Positions 1-13,035 are shown, counted from the first letter of the stretch. The stretch is 31,605 nt of DNA from Phoronis australis (GCA_002633005.1 NMRA01000071.1:395906-427510), one strand, 5' to 3'. The notes: a model not told the origin generated them from the sequence alone. Translations and numbers: made by a program.

Positions 1-24
1 TCAAAATCCTGGATCCGCCCCTGC
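1..24 (-). mobile_element. Truncated end of a small CGGAT-type inverted-repeat transposon
   Basis: The first bases read as the reverse complement of the 5' end of the element at 21867-21987: the shared words are ggatccgcccctg and tcaaaatc. Only the terminus lies in the window; the rest would be to the left or is lost. The C-rich run that follows (gccccccttcccgg) resembles the interior of the other copies. Family assignment is by similarity to the two internal copies only. Confidence 0.45.
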
Positions 25-1881
25 ATGCCCCCCTTCCCGGCCCCTCATGGCACACCGCCATTGTACACGCAGTACGCGTGTTGTGTTATCCTAGACAATC
101 CTGCAGACCGACACTACAGTAGTAAAGTTCGCATTGTTTGCCCTTGTCTTAATCCTCTCCTGATCCTGTAGAAGAGGTTGTGTTCTGCTAGTGTAAGCCG
201 CACTCAAGCAGCCGGCAAATCTTGCGATCGTTGCCATCAAATACACCGTCAACGCTTCGTTGGTAACCAATCAGAGACAGGTTTGTGAGAGAGTGCGGGT
301 TAGGAAACTCGACATTTGTTGACACAGGTCGGCATACAGTGAGCGTGGTTAAGCTCAACACGCACCATTGTTAACCATTCAATTATTATGAAAAGCATTT
401 GTCCGGCTCTTTGTTCGACTTGGAAAGGCTAGTATTTTGTGCTCGCCTGTGCTGAAAGAGAATCAACATATAATCTCATCCGGTTAAAATAACTTAGTTT
501 GACAGAAAGAAATGGTTACATAGAGAAAGATGAAACGTTCATTGACCAGGATAGTGTAGGCCTGATATCTCTGACATGATGATTCCCAGCTGAACAGGCT
601 AATGGTATGTACATTCTAGTCAAACTTGAGCTAACTTTTTTCATTGATTCACCTGACGAAGACACGTGGACTATCAATTCATGCCTCGCCTACTAACCAG
701 AAAAATAGTGTCATAGAAAGTGATTTGAAGTAAGACCAATGAAAACTGAATCTCTTTTTACATAGTTATTTTCCGAGTTCGGGAGAAGTGGACTGTGGTA
801 TAGAGAACAATCCGACGTCTTTAATTCGTTAACATATTGAAGTAAATCATTCACTTTCAATTCTTAGGGACGTATCGGTTTTATGGCCGAAAAGGCATTT
901 TTGGGAATATTATTGGATGGGATAGACTACTTGAAGTTCTTAGGTTTGACCAGAGCTGTTAAACAACAAAATCCGATGTGTTTTTGTGTGGCTTTATTAC
1001 GAATTGCCAAGTTCTCGTCGGTGTCTGCCGGACATTCGCTGAAATTTAGGACTCTGACTCCATCGGTTAAATACGCAAAATATTCGAGTGTGGGTTAATT
1101 CTGTCAGCAGAGCTTTTGACTGGTCTCAGAAAATCACGTTTCTCGTCGATACTGTCACTCAGACAATAATATCTGCTCAATTTTTTGAGCTGACTATTCT
1201 GAATTTGACCCATGATAAACGCAAGGCGATTTGAAGGCGTTTAGTACTTAATATTTCAAATATCTTCAGTTTCACTGTAATTTGTACCAATCGAGCAGGA
1301 AAGAAACACAAAGGCCTATGTATAATTGTTCTGTTCCTTGATTTGTGGCAAGAGATTATGAAAACATTAATGTCGTGCGTCACACACCGCCAGTTAGTTC
1401 ACCATCCGTGCCAACGATAACACGCCATTAATGAAACACTAATAGATACATAATAGCCCTGTGTGTTGGAATAATTTCATCTTGTTTGTGGCGACAAAGT
1501 TGACGTTGTAAACAAGACCACTGCTCTCACTTGGTACTAAAACAAATAATATGATTTCCATAATTATTGAGCGACTATTTGAGAACGAAGAAGAAAACTG
1601 TAGCTTCAAAGCCCCGTGTTTTTTCTTATTTCCAAAAAAGCGGGTTATGATTAGTGACGTCAAGTGCCAGTGATGCCATCGTATTATTGGCTAACGTTAC
1701 TATTAGTGATGATCTGTGGCTCACTTTTCCGCATTCATGATTTATAGCGCTAACGTTGATCCAGGAGGATAGAATTAGATATTGGAACGTGAATGTCAAG
1801 ATAAAGATATTGTGTTAAACAAATAGTTGTTATCGACACCTTCGTTCGTTTGAAACGTTAAAGCTTGTGCGGTCAAGAATC

Positions 1882-1970
1882 TGTGCTTAATATAACAGTT
1901 TCACTTCAGTAGGCCTAAAGCAATTTGTGCTTAATATAAAAGTTTCACTTCCGGTAGGCCTAAGGCAATT
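1882..1970. repeat. Two-copy tandem duplication, about 44 bp unit
   Basis: Two adjacent copies (1882-1925 and 1926-1970) both begin tgtgcttaatata and end with ggcctaa.gcaatt. They differ at a few positions and one single-base length change. The divergence points to an old local duplication rather than an active satellite. Confidence 0.85.
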
Positions 1971-4900
1971 CCTTTCTTCTGCCACATTTACTACAGTAGA
2001 TTCACAAATTGTAATACGTCAAGTTCTAGTGGTTTATTAGAAAATATCGACGACAATGACGTTTGACTTACTTTTACTTGTATTGTTAACCGACGGTATG
2101 GCTTGTAGCGTAACATAAGATCGATCAGTCAGAAGCGTTGAACGAACTTTAAAATATTAATATTTGAGCCATTTTCATTCATTACAGTTTAATGGTGTAT
2201 ATAGGTGACCGTAATTTAGTTGTCAAAAATCGAAGTTATGTAACTCATGCATTGGTAGACAAGAGCCAATGTGGTGAACCATTCACAATTATCTGAGTTT
2301 TGAATGATACGTGGTGGTGGAGATGATCTATTAGTCTACTCTATACACTTCAACATAAAGTACGTGCTATAAGTGTGAACATTGATTTTTAATTACACGT
2401 ACAAGGCTTCAAAACTATTCTAATAACTAAGTGGTGATATTATGTTATCTTTGAGTTAAGCCATGACTAAGTTTATTTAGTTGATAACACACGGCGCTTC
2501 TTTAGCAAATGTAGACTTAAAGCATTCGCCTGCAGTTTGCATAAGAAATTTTATTGCTCATTGAAAAACACTCAATGTACAGTTTCCGCACTTTGTAAAG
2601 ATCACAGAAGCCAAGTCAAAACATGTCGGTGTTTAAAATTGTAAAGGGATTTGATACGGTGTTTGTGCGACGTGAAAGGATTTGATGGAGTTCCTACATT
2701 GTTCAGTTAGTACCTCCTGTACACTACATTATCCTGGGAACATCTGGACGCATTCTCTGCACAGCCCTGCCTGTCAACATTAGTACATCACGTGACAGCA
2801 TGTTTTGTGATGGAGACAGTATCCCCGGACAGTAGCGCAGTAAAGGTGTTCAGCACATACCTGTAATTTACCTGCAACTAATGAGCGAAACCTTATCATG
2901 TGATAGACAGATGAACCATTGGCAGCACAGTGTCTGTACAAATGATAGGCCGTCGGCGCTGACTCGCTAGACTGTGATGAATCATTAGCACGGGCTAAGT
3001 ACTTCGTTCTCATTCGCTCACGTTGACTGGAAAGTGCATTGTGTGTAACATTTGGTTGATTTTGTTTAAATCAAACAGGTCAGTAGGTTAATTTCTATTT
3101 TTATGACTTGTACGATCTCATGTCAATATCTACAATAACTATGTTCAAAATTAAAGAAACGTGTTGCGGTATAAATGCAATTTCTTACTTCTCACTGACA
3201 AAATTTAGGATGAATAATGAGATGACATTTGCAAAAGAGAAAATGCGAGAGTGCAAATGACCGGCAAATTTTAAATTCAAGTTTATTATTGAAGAAAGTG
3301 AATATAAGGAGTTTAAATTTAAAAACTAAACTTTTTCATTCTAAACACTTGTGAACTTGTAATATTAGGTTTGCAATTCAACACTGAAGGAGCTGTGTTT
3401 GTTTGAAGGATTAACATTCAGTTGTCAACTGGTCCACAATATAAAAGGCTAAAAACCTGTATGAAACGTGAGACTCTGAAAACCGACATGAAGGTCAATA
3501 TATCTCCTAGCTCTGTTAGTTCTACAGATCTAGAACACACTGTTAATAGTTATGTCATCAATGTTTGTCGTAAAATCCATGGCAACCGAAGTAAACTGTT
3601 TTTGATTGATGTATTTTGATTTTGTTCCAATCTTTCCAATTTCTGTTTAGTAATTACTAAAATTTTATAATACTAACTAATTCCCATGAATGACTTAACG
3701 CGCGTGTCTTCCACAAGATTGTGTTTAAATTATTTCGATTCTATGTGGTTTCGTGTATTTAACCATAGAACTGTAGCCTTGTAATGCCAATTCCGATCTC
3801 GTGGCCGCTGAGGTTGCGCCTCGCATGCGTGGGGGTCGTTTGCATTCGTTTGTTACGGTGTGTGTACTTGCTATGGAATTTACTGTCAGTAAAACTTTTC
3901 GCAACTCCGCCGTTTTTCAACCGAATTGCATAAGAACCATGTTATTAGAAATCTCTTTGTCAGAACGATGCTTATACCAGAAACAACACATACACAATTT
4001 ATTTCATAAGTAATTATCATTTCTCATACCTGACTGGTTTAAAAATAGTTTCATAGATAAAGACCAAGAGTGTTACCAAAATGTGAAAAATAACAGCGTG
4101 TAATAGTGTCATAAAAAGAAAATGAAAAGTGCGATAAACTACTCCATCTATCTATCCGAAATTTGCAGATAAAGGTTTTTGACAGATAAAATGTGGGCAA
4201 AATCGATCACGTAGCTTTGAAATGTACTATCGGGGCTTGGAATGTCCAATGACAAAAAGAGGAAGTTTCCAGGTGATGTATCTTTTCATAAATAATAAGG
4301 CTTGTGTGATAGAAATATTTTTCGTGTTGTAAAATTTAACTGAAATAAACGTTTTTGCATGAATAAAGTCAAAATAATGATAAAAAGCGACAAAAAGAGG
4401 AAACTGGAAATCAAGTGAGAGGAAATGGAAACCAAAAAAGAGTGTAGGACTTTCCATAATAATTTAAAAATAAACTCTTTTCTACAGAAAGTAAAAGTTA
4501 GTGATCCTGATACATGTAGTGTAATTGTTACTATCAACAAGAGACATTTTTACGATTGCTACATTACTAAAGAAAGTGGACTTTGGGAAATAACGATATT
4601 CACAAAAATAAACAATGTCATTTTGAACACCTGTTGCATAGCTGTCATGGTCAATATTCAAGAATGTAAAAACGGGACAACTGGATTGAAAAGCGAGACA
4701 TCTGGGTCTAAGCCAAATCGCAAGGACGAAATGTTCGCTACAACACACAGGCATAGCGACAGCATTTTTTGTGGAAAGAGAGATGGAACGCTCAAAGATG
4801 CCCGACAGCGTTTTTCTTGTTGTTTTTCATAGTTGAAAGGGAAATTGCGGGTGGCGCAAAAACCATGAAACGTCCCGTTTTTTCTTTTTAGTCGGGCGGG

Positions 4901-7900
4901 AAAATGTAGACTATACGCTGCTATGTCGCATGGGATATTACAATACATCTATTTGGCCGTGATGGTGTGGGGGATGGCGGTAGTCCGCCAAGAGCGGGGC
5001 AATTGGCAAATACAGTGTACGTTGTTGGCAACACGAAGTACTGGACTGGGTTCTCTTAAAAGGTAAAATTTTTGTTTTTTAAAATTTATTTCACGTGTAT
5101 TGGTAAATATTACTGATAACATTAGGCCTACTTCTCAGAAATCGAGCCCAAAATTTTCATTTAGGCCGAATGTAACTGCTTCCCACAAAATACTGTAACA
5201 TGATTTTAACACCAAAAAATGTCTATTTGAAAAACTCGTGGCATGTAGCATGCCGGAAATTCTCAGCGCGAACTCTCGCGGCTAGTCTCGGATTACCAAG
5301 CTCTAATAATAGAATAGGTCACGTGCGAAAGTTGGCATTCCAGAGCTTAACAGTTCTTTGATATAACCAATAGTTAAGACCTTTTGTAGAGATCCATTTT
5401 CACCAAGAGCTGACATTTTAGAACACGGTGAAATTATAGTAGAAAATTCAACACATTTACAGAAAATCATTTGGAGCCGGCCTTTTCTTGAGGCGAGAGT
5501 TAAGATTTGTTCGATACAGGTGTGTGGTATCTACACAAGAATGACGAAATATGTCAAGATTATGATGGGCGACTGTTTTCTTCTTTTGTGCGTCTCTAAC
5601 AATATATATCGGTGATTGTTTTGCGCTCCTCGGGCACCAGTCATCTCGACCACCGAGCGTTACGTGTCACTGATCAGGAAAGGGTTTAGATAAAAAACGA
5701 TTGTATCGGAAAGCTCGGGTCATGACCGTGAGTTGTGATACCTAAAATAACCCCTTCTGAGATCTCACCTCTTCGACGCCGCGTCACTGGGAAAAAAGTA
5801 AGTGTAATCAATTTATTATCGGACAATGCGGGACGTTATATAGGTACATGTACTCATCGGACTGTGAGTTTCCAAACTAGAATAAGATGTACCTCAAACA
5901 AGGGTAATGATTTGATATAACGTGCCTAAATTTTGAGAACCAGTTTTCTCCACTGAATAACGGGCATCAAGAGGTTTTAAAAATACGGGCACATGATATC
6001 AGACTATTGCCTCAAACAAGTGCTCTTTGCGAAGGGCGCGTGCATTGATATTTGATAACTGGTGTTCTACCTTGCTTGCTTACAAGGGTTGGAAAGAGTC
6101 TGATTATATGGTGCGACTACTAAGAGTATATGTAGAGAAAGTTGATATTGTATGCTTCCTGTTTTACAAAACTTTTCAAACATTGCTTCAAGTTTGTCGT
6201 GCCAACTCACATCTCGTCGTTCATGTTAACTAGAATGCCTGACACTTCAATTACTGCAATATTTTAACTGAACCAGGTTAAGTTGTCTTTCATTTTTGTT
6301 CCCGTTAGCTATAGACTCGTTGACGTCAATAGCAATATTGGAGAGTTCTTTTCATGCGTCTTGGCTTATAAACTATCTTAGTAGGCATAGTCGTAAAACA
6401 GGTTTATTGATATTGTTGAGCTAGAAACGTTATTTCGTAGATAAAAGCGTTGTGTTAAGGTTTTAAAACAGGAATTGCATTTTTGGTTATTTCACTGATT
6501 TTTAAACTGCATTTTGTCATCAAGGTAGCTTGAGAGAAACCGTTTTCTAGTATGCTAAACATCTTTTGAACTTTGCCGACAAAATGGAAACAGAACTGAA
6601 CACTCAGCTTAGTTGAATGTGTCATACACCCAAGCACAGGTCACTCGGGACGTGTCCTAAACATAGTTTTGTTCAAATCAATGCATTAGCGAAAAAGATG
6701 AAAATCAGTTCGGTCGTTGTTGTCAAAGTTTACAGTAAACAACCCTTCATAAAGACTAAATGACGTCACAGAGAGTGAGTGAACCCCAGGAGTCTACCGT
6801 AGATTGTTTGCGTTTTGAAAAGTAAACTATGGTGTGTTATTAAACAGTATGACGCGAAATAACGTCGATTATTTCGATACTTGTTCACACTTAATAGCCA
6901 GTAAATCGGCCGAGTTAAGCACGACTGTTGCCAAACAAACAGATGTAATTCGCCACTTTATTGTTTGACTGAATAAAACATATATTGTAGACCGTTCTTC
7001 TTTTCCGGGCAAGCGACAAAATCAACACAGTGTTTTTGTAGTCATGTGGCGATATGCTATGAAGTTTTGTTTGTTTATTGAACATTCATAACGCCTGTAT
7101 ATTCTGAGACCCGCGGGTATCGCACCATTATGAGGTAGACAGGTATGAAACTATTGGTTGTGATATGGTGGGACTCAGGTGACTTGTGGTTTGTCCGGCG
7201 ACATGGAGCTGGGAGTAGTGTTATATTTATGTTTCGTTGAAGTAGAGTAACGCTACAACTGAATGGTCGACAAGCTGGACACTATTTGAAGAACAATAGT
7301 TTGGTGCACTTGAACTCTGTCTGAGACTTGAATAACAGAACATTTGTGATGTGCCTTAACCTTTGCTCAATTGGCGTCACTTCTTAATGAGAATCCAGGT
7401 GTCGTCATCGCATGCTCAACCGGAAGAGAGTGCGCCGGGATTAGACGTACTCTCCCCCCCATCGAGAAGTTTCAATATAAAAATTACACCTTTCCGAATT
7501 TTCCCTTTAAATGTTTACTTTGAAATAGGACATGTGTCTTTTCTGGAAAGGGTTTGTTCGTTGTTTTTTTCTCTGCGGTCTCGAATGGTTTTGGCGTGTT
7601 CTTTAAGCCCCTAATTAGACAGATAGTGCACGTCAGGGGGGAGAGGCAAGCTTTATCGCCCCTTATCATGGTAGTTATGTGCCTCCTTAGTAAATACAAG
7701 AGACATATTTGCCAGACTGGTATTAGTCATAGGATACGTCACATACGATACGTCACATCCTAGGTGGCGAGCATCATACCCATAACGTCCATTTATCGTT
7801 GTTAACTTTGGTTTTACAAATGAATGACTTAAAAGAATATTTTAGTTGTTACTTATTCAAAATTAATGTGAAACAGCTAAGGTGATGCGACGTTAAATCA

Positions 7901-8880
7901 TGTTGACTTTGATTGTAGACACTAGAATGAACCGGGGAACTTAGCCGTGTGAACAATAAATGCAAGAGCTCCTTGAGGGCACGAGATGCGGAAAAACAGC
8001 TCTCCATATTACGTCATAACATCTCTCACTCCATATTACATTGACACAATTAACTGAAAGCTGCAATTTCTTAAGCTTCGACTCGGTTAATCAACCAGTC
8101 TTTTAAAAGTCGATGTTGGAGATTTTTAAAGTAAAGTAACGAAAAACAGGATACGCAAATCTTTGAAGTGTCAAGTTACACACACAAATGCAATCATACC
8201 ATAACTATCCAGTTTGATATAACTTGACTTTATGTAGGTGATATGATATCCAGGGGAGTACCGCAGATTTATCTTCTGTGCGAAAAATACAACCGAACCC
8301 GTGGGAAAAATCGAAACAGGCCAAACCAGGAAAGTTTAGTAAAACTGTTTCAGCTTCAGTTCACACGAGCGCACGCAGATAGAGCGTTTTGCGTTGCGCA
8401 TTTAGATACCGGCTGTCAAAGGTTTGACATATCTGATGGCTCTGTGCTGTTTGTCTAAGAATTACTCAAACATCATTGAAATTGTATAGATCGACTTAAT
8501 ATTTGTGCAAGAGATTAATCTCACAGTTTCCTCGGTGACTTGTCTTAATTTTATACCCAAGGTGGCACTCATAGGGTGTTGTATGCTGCTCTATGACGTA
8601 ACAGTTCGCGTATAATTGGCTACTTTGGGTACGGAATCTAGTAATTACGTAAATTGTTGTACTTCATACGCACAAGCCCACTGTTCTGAGAACTAGCTAG
8701 ATTTCTAGTAAAACCCGGCCTCCGTGTAACATCTCTCTACAAAACATTTGGCCTGACAAGAAATTAAAGGTAGCTAGACGCACGTACATGATTCGTTTGC
8801 CCAATGGTACGCGAGTGTATAGTTTTACTTTTCCCAAAATGATCTTGTCAAAAATATCCCCTCGACAATGTATAAGGGAA

Positions 8881-8924
8881 TACTAACTCCCAATATTTTA
8901 ATGAGGAACGTTGTTGTTTTCCAG
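8881..8924 (+). promoter_or_regulatory. Branch point and splice acceptor of a probable 5'-UTR intron
   Basis: A consensus branch-point word tactaac occupies 8881-8887. It is followed about 36 bases later by ttgttgttttccag ending at 8924, so an exon would begin at 8925, eleven bases before the ATG at 8936. Spacing and pyrimidine content are typical of an animal 3' splice site. It implies that the promoter and first exon of the 499-residue gene lie upstream, inside or beyond the long non-coding stretch. The 5' partner exon was not identified. Confidence 0.6.
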
Positions 8925-8935
8925 CTTTCTGCGAG

Positions 8936-10435
8936 ATGTCGGGAAACAAATTTGGTAGCGAGAAGCAAATTCAAGCGGTAACGAGCAATTTGAAGGAAGA
9001 CCAGTATTTGGAGAAAACTCTACAGACGCTGAGTTTGGAAGAATCGTACGCTATTAAACTCCTTCAACTGGACCACCGCGTCATCAGAGTGAACTACAGA
9101 AGGTTGAAGGAACGTGTGACCAAAATAAAGTCGTATTTGAACGCAGACGACATCGTTGAGTTTAAAACTCTTGAACAGGAGCACAAGATGAAGCCGTTGT
9201 ACACCCAGGTCAACTTGAGCGGACAGAGTAAAATCCGTGCCGCCGCTAGAAGACTAAAATTAGAACCCAAGCTACCAAGACGTAGTATGAGTGCTAACCC
9301 AAAGATGTTGCGTAAAGCTGTCTTGACGCAAACGGCCATATTGCCGTGTCCTGATAACGAAGAGCTGCAGAGACCGAATTCTGTCACAGGAGTCTTTATA
9401 GACGAACCGGAACCAGAAACAGCTGTTCGAAGACTGTCGTTGAGCGAGTCTCTGGTGTTCGGGGTAAACGACGTACAGGTGACGACAACAAAGAATATAA
9501 AAAACAAGCTCAACGATGAAAATACTCCGTTCAGATCACTAAGTGCAGAAGTACCTCATAATGTATTCACGCCAGAACCGGGTGCTGAAAGCACTCGAAA
9601 AAGCAAACGAATTCGGCCATCGACTACTCTCGGAGTCCCGGCCAGAGAAAACCGCGTGAGAGAAACGACTTTATCAAAATCAAAATACGAATTTTCTTCG
9701 CATAATTTGGACAATGATACTCCGCGTGATAAATCCACTGAAGAAACTGAATGGGGATTTTCCCCAAAAAGCACAGCTCGGCGGTGGTCTGTCGGGTCAG
9801 GAGAATCCATAGAGGCATTTGGACCTGATCCGCACGAAGAGAGACGAAAGAATTTACTTAATTCGGAGAAAGAAAACTCTGAGGATTTAAAAGCACAAAA
9901 GAAGGAATATTTAAGTGGTGTTCAGCAATTTATAGAGGAAGGTCCGTCAATTGAACCGAATTTTGTGCCAACACACGAGGCAATAAAAGGCATTGATAGC
10001 TGTAACCTAAAACCAAAGTTTGAAAGAAAGATAGAAACGTCGAAAAAGCAGGTGTCGAAAGCAGCGTTAGAACAGCGACTTAACGAGCTGGGTCTACGTT
10101 TAGAGTCTCCTTCTCTTCCGCCCCACATGGTCTCCAGACAACAGTCTGTAGTGACTCCAAGAGGTAAAAGTGTAAATAATCTTGCACGCGCAGATGACTC
10201 ATCTGTGGTGGTTCAATTGTTAGAGCCAAGCGTGGAGCCAAAAGAAGAACTAACGCCGTTTCAGAAACAGTGGAATGAGATTAAAAAGACGCGCTATTTG
10301 AGAGCAAGAGATTCGCAGATTGACTTCTCTGGAGTTGTGACCATGGCCCAGGACCAGAATAAGATTGCTAAGGCGTGGAAGGACTTTACCAAGCGATCGT
10401 CTCCCTTTAAAACTGGAATGGGCGATGACCTATGA
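8936..10435 (+). CDS. Unrecognised 499-residue, mostly disordered phosphoprotein-like protein
   Basis: A single uninterrupted reading frame from ATG 8936 to TGA at 10433-10435, far longer than any other frame in the window and richer in G and C than its flanks, so it is a real coding exon. I do not recognise the family. Residues about 20-70 are helical and charged (YAIKLLQLDHRVIRVNYRR and on), suggesting a short coiled coil. Residues about 100-330 are low in hydrophobics and rich in S, T, E, K and R, so probably disordered. Three basophilic-kinase-like sites are visible: RRSMS (115-119), RRLSLS (165-170) and RRWSVGS (282-288). The C-terminal 60 residues (FQKQWNEIKKTR, then KAWKDFTKRSSPF) form a second charged helical patch. 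No signal peptide, membrane segment or catalytic motif is seen. The start is supported by the acceptor eleven bases upstream. A CCDC190-like identity was considered only because of the similar N-terminal helix layout; this is weak. Confidence 0.85.
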   Translation: MSGNKFGSEKQIQAVTSNLKEDQYLEKTLQTLSLEESYAIKLLQLDHRVIRVNYRRLKERVTKIKSYLNADDIVEFKTLEQEHKMKPLYTQVNLSGQSKIRAAARRLKLEPKLPRRSMSANPKMLRKAVLTQTAILPCPDNEELQRPNSVTGVFIDEPEPETAVRRLSLSESLVFGVNDVQVTTTKNIKNKLNDENTPFRSLSAEVPHNVFTPEPGAESTRKSKRIRPSTTLGVPARENRVRETTLSKSKYEFSSHNLDNDTPRDKSTEETEWGFSPKSTARRWSVGSGESIEAFGPDPHEERRKNLLNSEKENSEDLKAQKKEYLSGVQQFIEEGPSIEPNFVPTHEAIKGIDSCNLKPKFERKIETSKKQVSKAALEQRLNELGLRLESPSLPPHMVSRQQSVVTPRGKSVNNLARADDSSVVVQLLEPSVEPKEELTPFQKQWNEIKKTRYLRARDSQIDFSGVVTMAQDQNKIAKAWKDFTKRSSPFKTGMGDDL

Positions 10436-11584
10436 TAAGATGTCTTCAGTTTACCAGACGCTCTCTTTAAAACAGTCATTGGGAATACTTGTAATGATGA
10501 CGTCAGTTTACCAGATAAGCATCTCAGTAGAACTGTAAAAGCATATTTCTTTAAAATCTTTGATGATCCCAGAATCTTACTTCGCACTCGAAAGCAACGT
10601 CCATTTGTTCGTAATTACGTGATTGTATTTTTGTTAAAAATCGCGATTTACTCAGAGATTGTCGTGATTTTCACTAACTTAATGAAAAGGTTTGCACCGC
10701 AAGCTTGCAAATCCTGTATTACGTACGAAAGAATGTCTTCGATTTTTTAAAGTCTTTTAGCCCGAGAGTTCTGCTGTCAAATGACTGTCATGTGGAGTAT
10801 AAAGGCGATGTGACTCAGATGTGAGGTTCTGGGGAAGCTTAAGGTGGCCTGAGATTACCCTTACCCACGTTCGAGGTGTTACGAATAGTTGCTAAAGTCA
10901 CTCCATCCCCGTGACTGATTGAAATCTAGTGACGTAGGCTTATGTGCACTGTTCGATTCAACACGACAAATTCTGACCCTAGACTAGATCAGTGTAGTAC
11001 AATACGTTAGTATTGTTTAACGCAACTGTAAACACTACAGGGTCCGTTCTCACGTAGTGACTTTCTAAAACACTTTATTTTTACTAACTAGACCTACCGC
11101 TGTCAAAACATTGGGATACCTGATAGTTTTCCAGCTTTATTTGTTGTTATTCATTCATTGGCAAGGATTATGAAGTATTGTGCAATACGTTTTGAATTTG
11201 GAATGCTATCAATATACTGTAAATGTTATTGAACATGTCTTGTCAATTGTAAGCTCTTTGCTACCGGTGCTGACGCAAGGCTAATGAAAAACTACTTCTT
11301 TTTGACAGTCGAATGAGCATTTCTTGTAGCTCGCACCACAATCAGACTCATGGACAATAGATAAACACACTTAGGCTACATAGCTAGTTACCGTTGCCAA
11401 GTCCCACAAGCGCAAAGCAAAACATCACGGAAGTCCCCTGCAAGCTTAAAACAATAACTGATTCTTTTCCACTTTTTCCTATAAGATTTCACTGAAACTG
11501 TTCATCATAATCGCTGTAGTTGCGGATATTACATGGAACGACAAGTAGCACGGTAGGGGCCCCCAAAAACATGTCAACTTGAAG
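10436..11584. other. 3' flank between convergent genes, no gene seen
   Basis: This stretch should contain the 3' UTR of the 499-residue gene. Two partial copies of the word tcagtttaccaga lie just after the stop (10445 and 10503 areas), the second beside a TGACGTCA octamer at 10498. I saw no canonical AATAAA on the plus strand close behind the stop. No recognisable mobile element. Confidence 0.5.
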
Positions 11585-11590
11585 TTTATT
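11585..11590 (-). terminator. Candidate polyadenylation signal of the P-loop NTPase gene
   Basis: The plus strand reads tttatt here, giving AATAAA on the minus strand about 370 bases after the TAA at 11960-11962. It is a plausible poly(A) signal. The hexamer is common by chance in AT-rich DNA, so the call is tentative. Confidence 0.4.
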
Positions 11591-11959
11591 TCATCATCCT
11601 TAATACATGTATACGTCACCAATCCGTGAAGCTGGAATGGAAACATACTTAACTACAAGGACCAAGTTTCACCACCAGTTGGAATACAAAACAGACGTAT
11701 GATTATCAGAATACAATCCGCAAAATATAACACAAATACCCGGTGAAGTTCACGGGCGTCACGTCCGTAAATATCTGCAACTGAGATGCATGCCATGTCA
11801 AATGCTAAAGTGAGGGAAAGAGTGCGAGAAAATTCCCAGGTACAAAGGACTAATCCAGATACCAAAACGCTGCACTGTGTTTGGATAACGATATACCTCG
11901 GGAAAATCCGGCACAAAACGGCTTGTTCCTGAAGAAAAACTTGTCAGTAAAACCGCAAA

Positions 11960-12191
11960 TTAGGCCTCTTTCTGCTTGCGCCACCTGGCGATCTCTTGGA
12001 GAACCAGCTCATTACGAGCTGTTCGTTTAAGTTCGCATATTTCTGTGAATTTTATCCCACTGGTAGTCAGAGTTTGTTTCAATTGCTCATGAAAAATGTT
12101 CAATTCCTCCAAAGTCGACACCAGACGCACGCTGTCGTCCGCAATACATTCGGCATGTGGCTTGATGACAAACACCAGCGCCCTCTTTAAG
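11960..12191 (-). CDS. P-loop NTPase (AAA_28/NadR-like), last coding exon
   Basis: On the minus strand an acceptor tttgtttcacag precedes 12191, and the frame then runs to TAA at 11962-11960. It encodes LKRALVFVIKPHAEC, then the acidic segment IADDSVRLVS, then a helical, charged C-terminus ending ARWRKQKEA. In AAA_28 proteins this part follows the DR-containing segment and supplies the conserved hydrophobic strand followed by D-D-x-R-R/L. Joined to the exon at 12924-13035, the split codon ta|c restores Tyr and the text reads CTDYLKRALVFV without a break, which confirms both splice sites. The stretch 12192-12923 is the intron (732 bases), with no gene seen inside. Confidence 0.8.
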
Positions 12192-12923
12192 CTGTGAAAC
12201 AAATAACATGAGTAACTCCATTTCACCATAGATTCTACCAAAGACGCCCAATTTTTCTTACAAATACAAATACGTTTCCATTTGAACGTTTTCCAAATAG
12301 GACATTTTATAAAAATGTGAAACTTAAAGGCCCATGTTAAGTGTTCCTGGCTGCATGGCCTTTTGTACACAATGACGGATATGTCACATTACTATGCATT
12401 ATGGGATGTTTGTCATCCAAAGGAGAATGAAACATACCATAAACTTAAACATTAGAGCCTAGTGAAAACGAGATCATTTGGACAAATTTTTACCAAACTA
12501 AGATACAATCTGATTTGTACATGTATGTACAGTTCAACATTTCATTATTTTAAATTATTCTGAGACAATATTCGATGCTCCGTGATTTCCATGTTCTTTT
12601 TGGATAACATACGAGAATGGAAACACAGAGCCTCCTTTATAACCAGAGGCACATATTGTTGAAATCTTGCGCATATGTGTTTGTAAAAAGTACTGTTCTC
12701 TGAGAACTGCATTGCCTAAATGGTGTTGGCGTGAACCTATTGTTCAGATTAATCTAATGAAATTTCTATTTCACGCCACTGGCCCTCAGGGAAAGGCTGC
12801 TCAGAGTTATCATGTAAATTTTATGTAACATGTGGACCAAGGCCTTAAATGTTGAAATAAACTACTGAAAAAAATCTACGCATGCTCATAAGACCGCTCT
12901 ACATGAGATGCGGAACTACTCAC

Positions 12924-13035
12924 TAGTCCGTGCATCTCTGCGCCCAAATACTTTTGGACACCCTCTGGTAGGCCGCCTCCGACAAGTATAGTTTGGTATA
13001 TACCACGGCATCCAGTCCTCGCTCGCTGATGTAAC
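12924..13035 (-). CDS. P-loop NTPase (AAA_28/NadR-like), internal exon
   Basis: The minus strand encodes YISERGLDAVVYTKLYLSEA and then AAYQRVSKSIWAQRCTD, ending in ta before a strong donor gtgagt (12923-12918). The S-E/D-R-G-x-D-x-x-x-Y pattern is the Walker-B-side D/E-R signature of AAA_28 proteins (usually written SDR.x.D..VY). The left boundary is less certain: the acceptor could be ...ttgaag before 13035 or ...catcag before 13025. The first keeps YIS in frame and is preferred. A different frame crossing this region gives an unrelated 62-codon open frame that is only a shadow. Confidence 0.7.

Larger units (their letters stand above)
1..8924. other. Long non-coding stretch, probably intergenic plus a 5'-UTR intron
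   Basis: No open frame longer than 135 codons occurs here, and none of those reads as a recognisable protein; frames overlap on both strands as expected by chance in AT-rich DNA. The right end looks like the 3' end of an intron in front of the 499-residue gene. Recognisable content is limited to a transposon terminus at 1-24, a 44-bp tandem duplication at 1882-1970, a 14-bp direct repeat at 7733-7760 (gatacgtcacat plus two bases, twice), and full CRE-like octamers TGACGTCA at 1655, 6321 and 6761. Where any upstream non-coding exon lies cannot be seen from sequence alone. Confidence 0.55.

Noticed and set aside
4425-4832. 135-codon open frame on the plus strand
   Set aside because: No recognisable domain; two minus-strand frames of similar length overlap it, base composition is that of the flanks, and no splice or promoter context supports it.
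7448-7647. Possible 200-bp element bounded by ctctcccccc and ggggggagag
   Set aside because: Only 11 bases are inverted, no flanking duplication is seen and no second copy is in the window.
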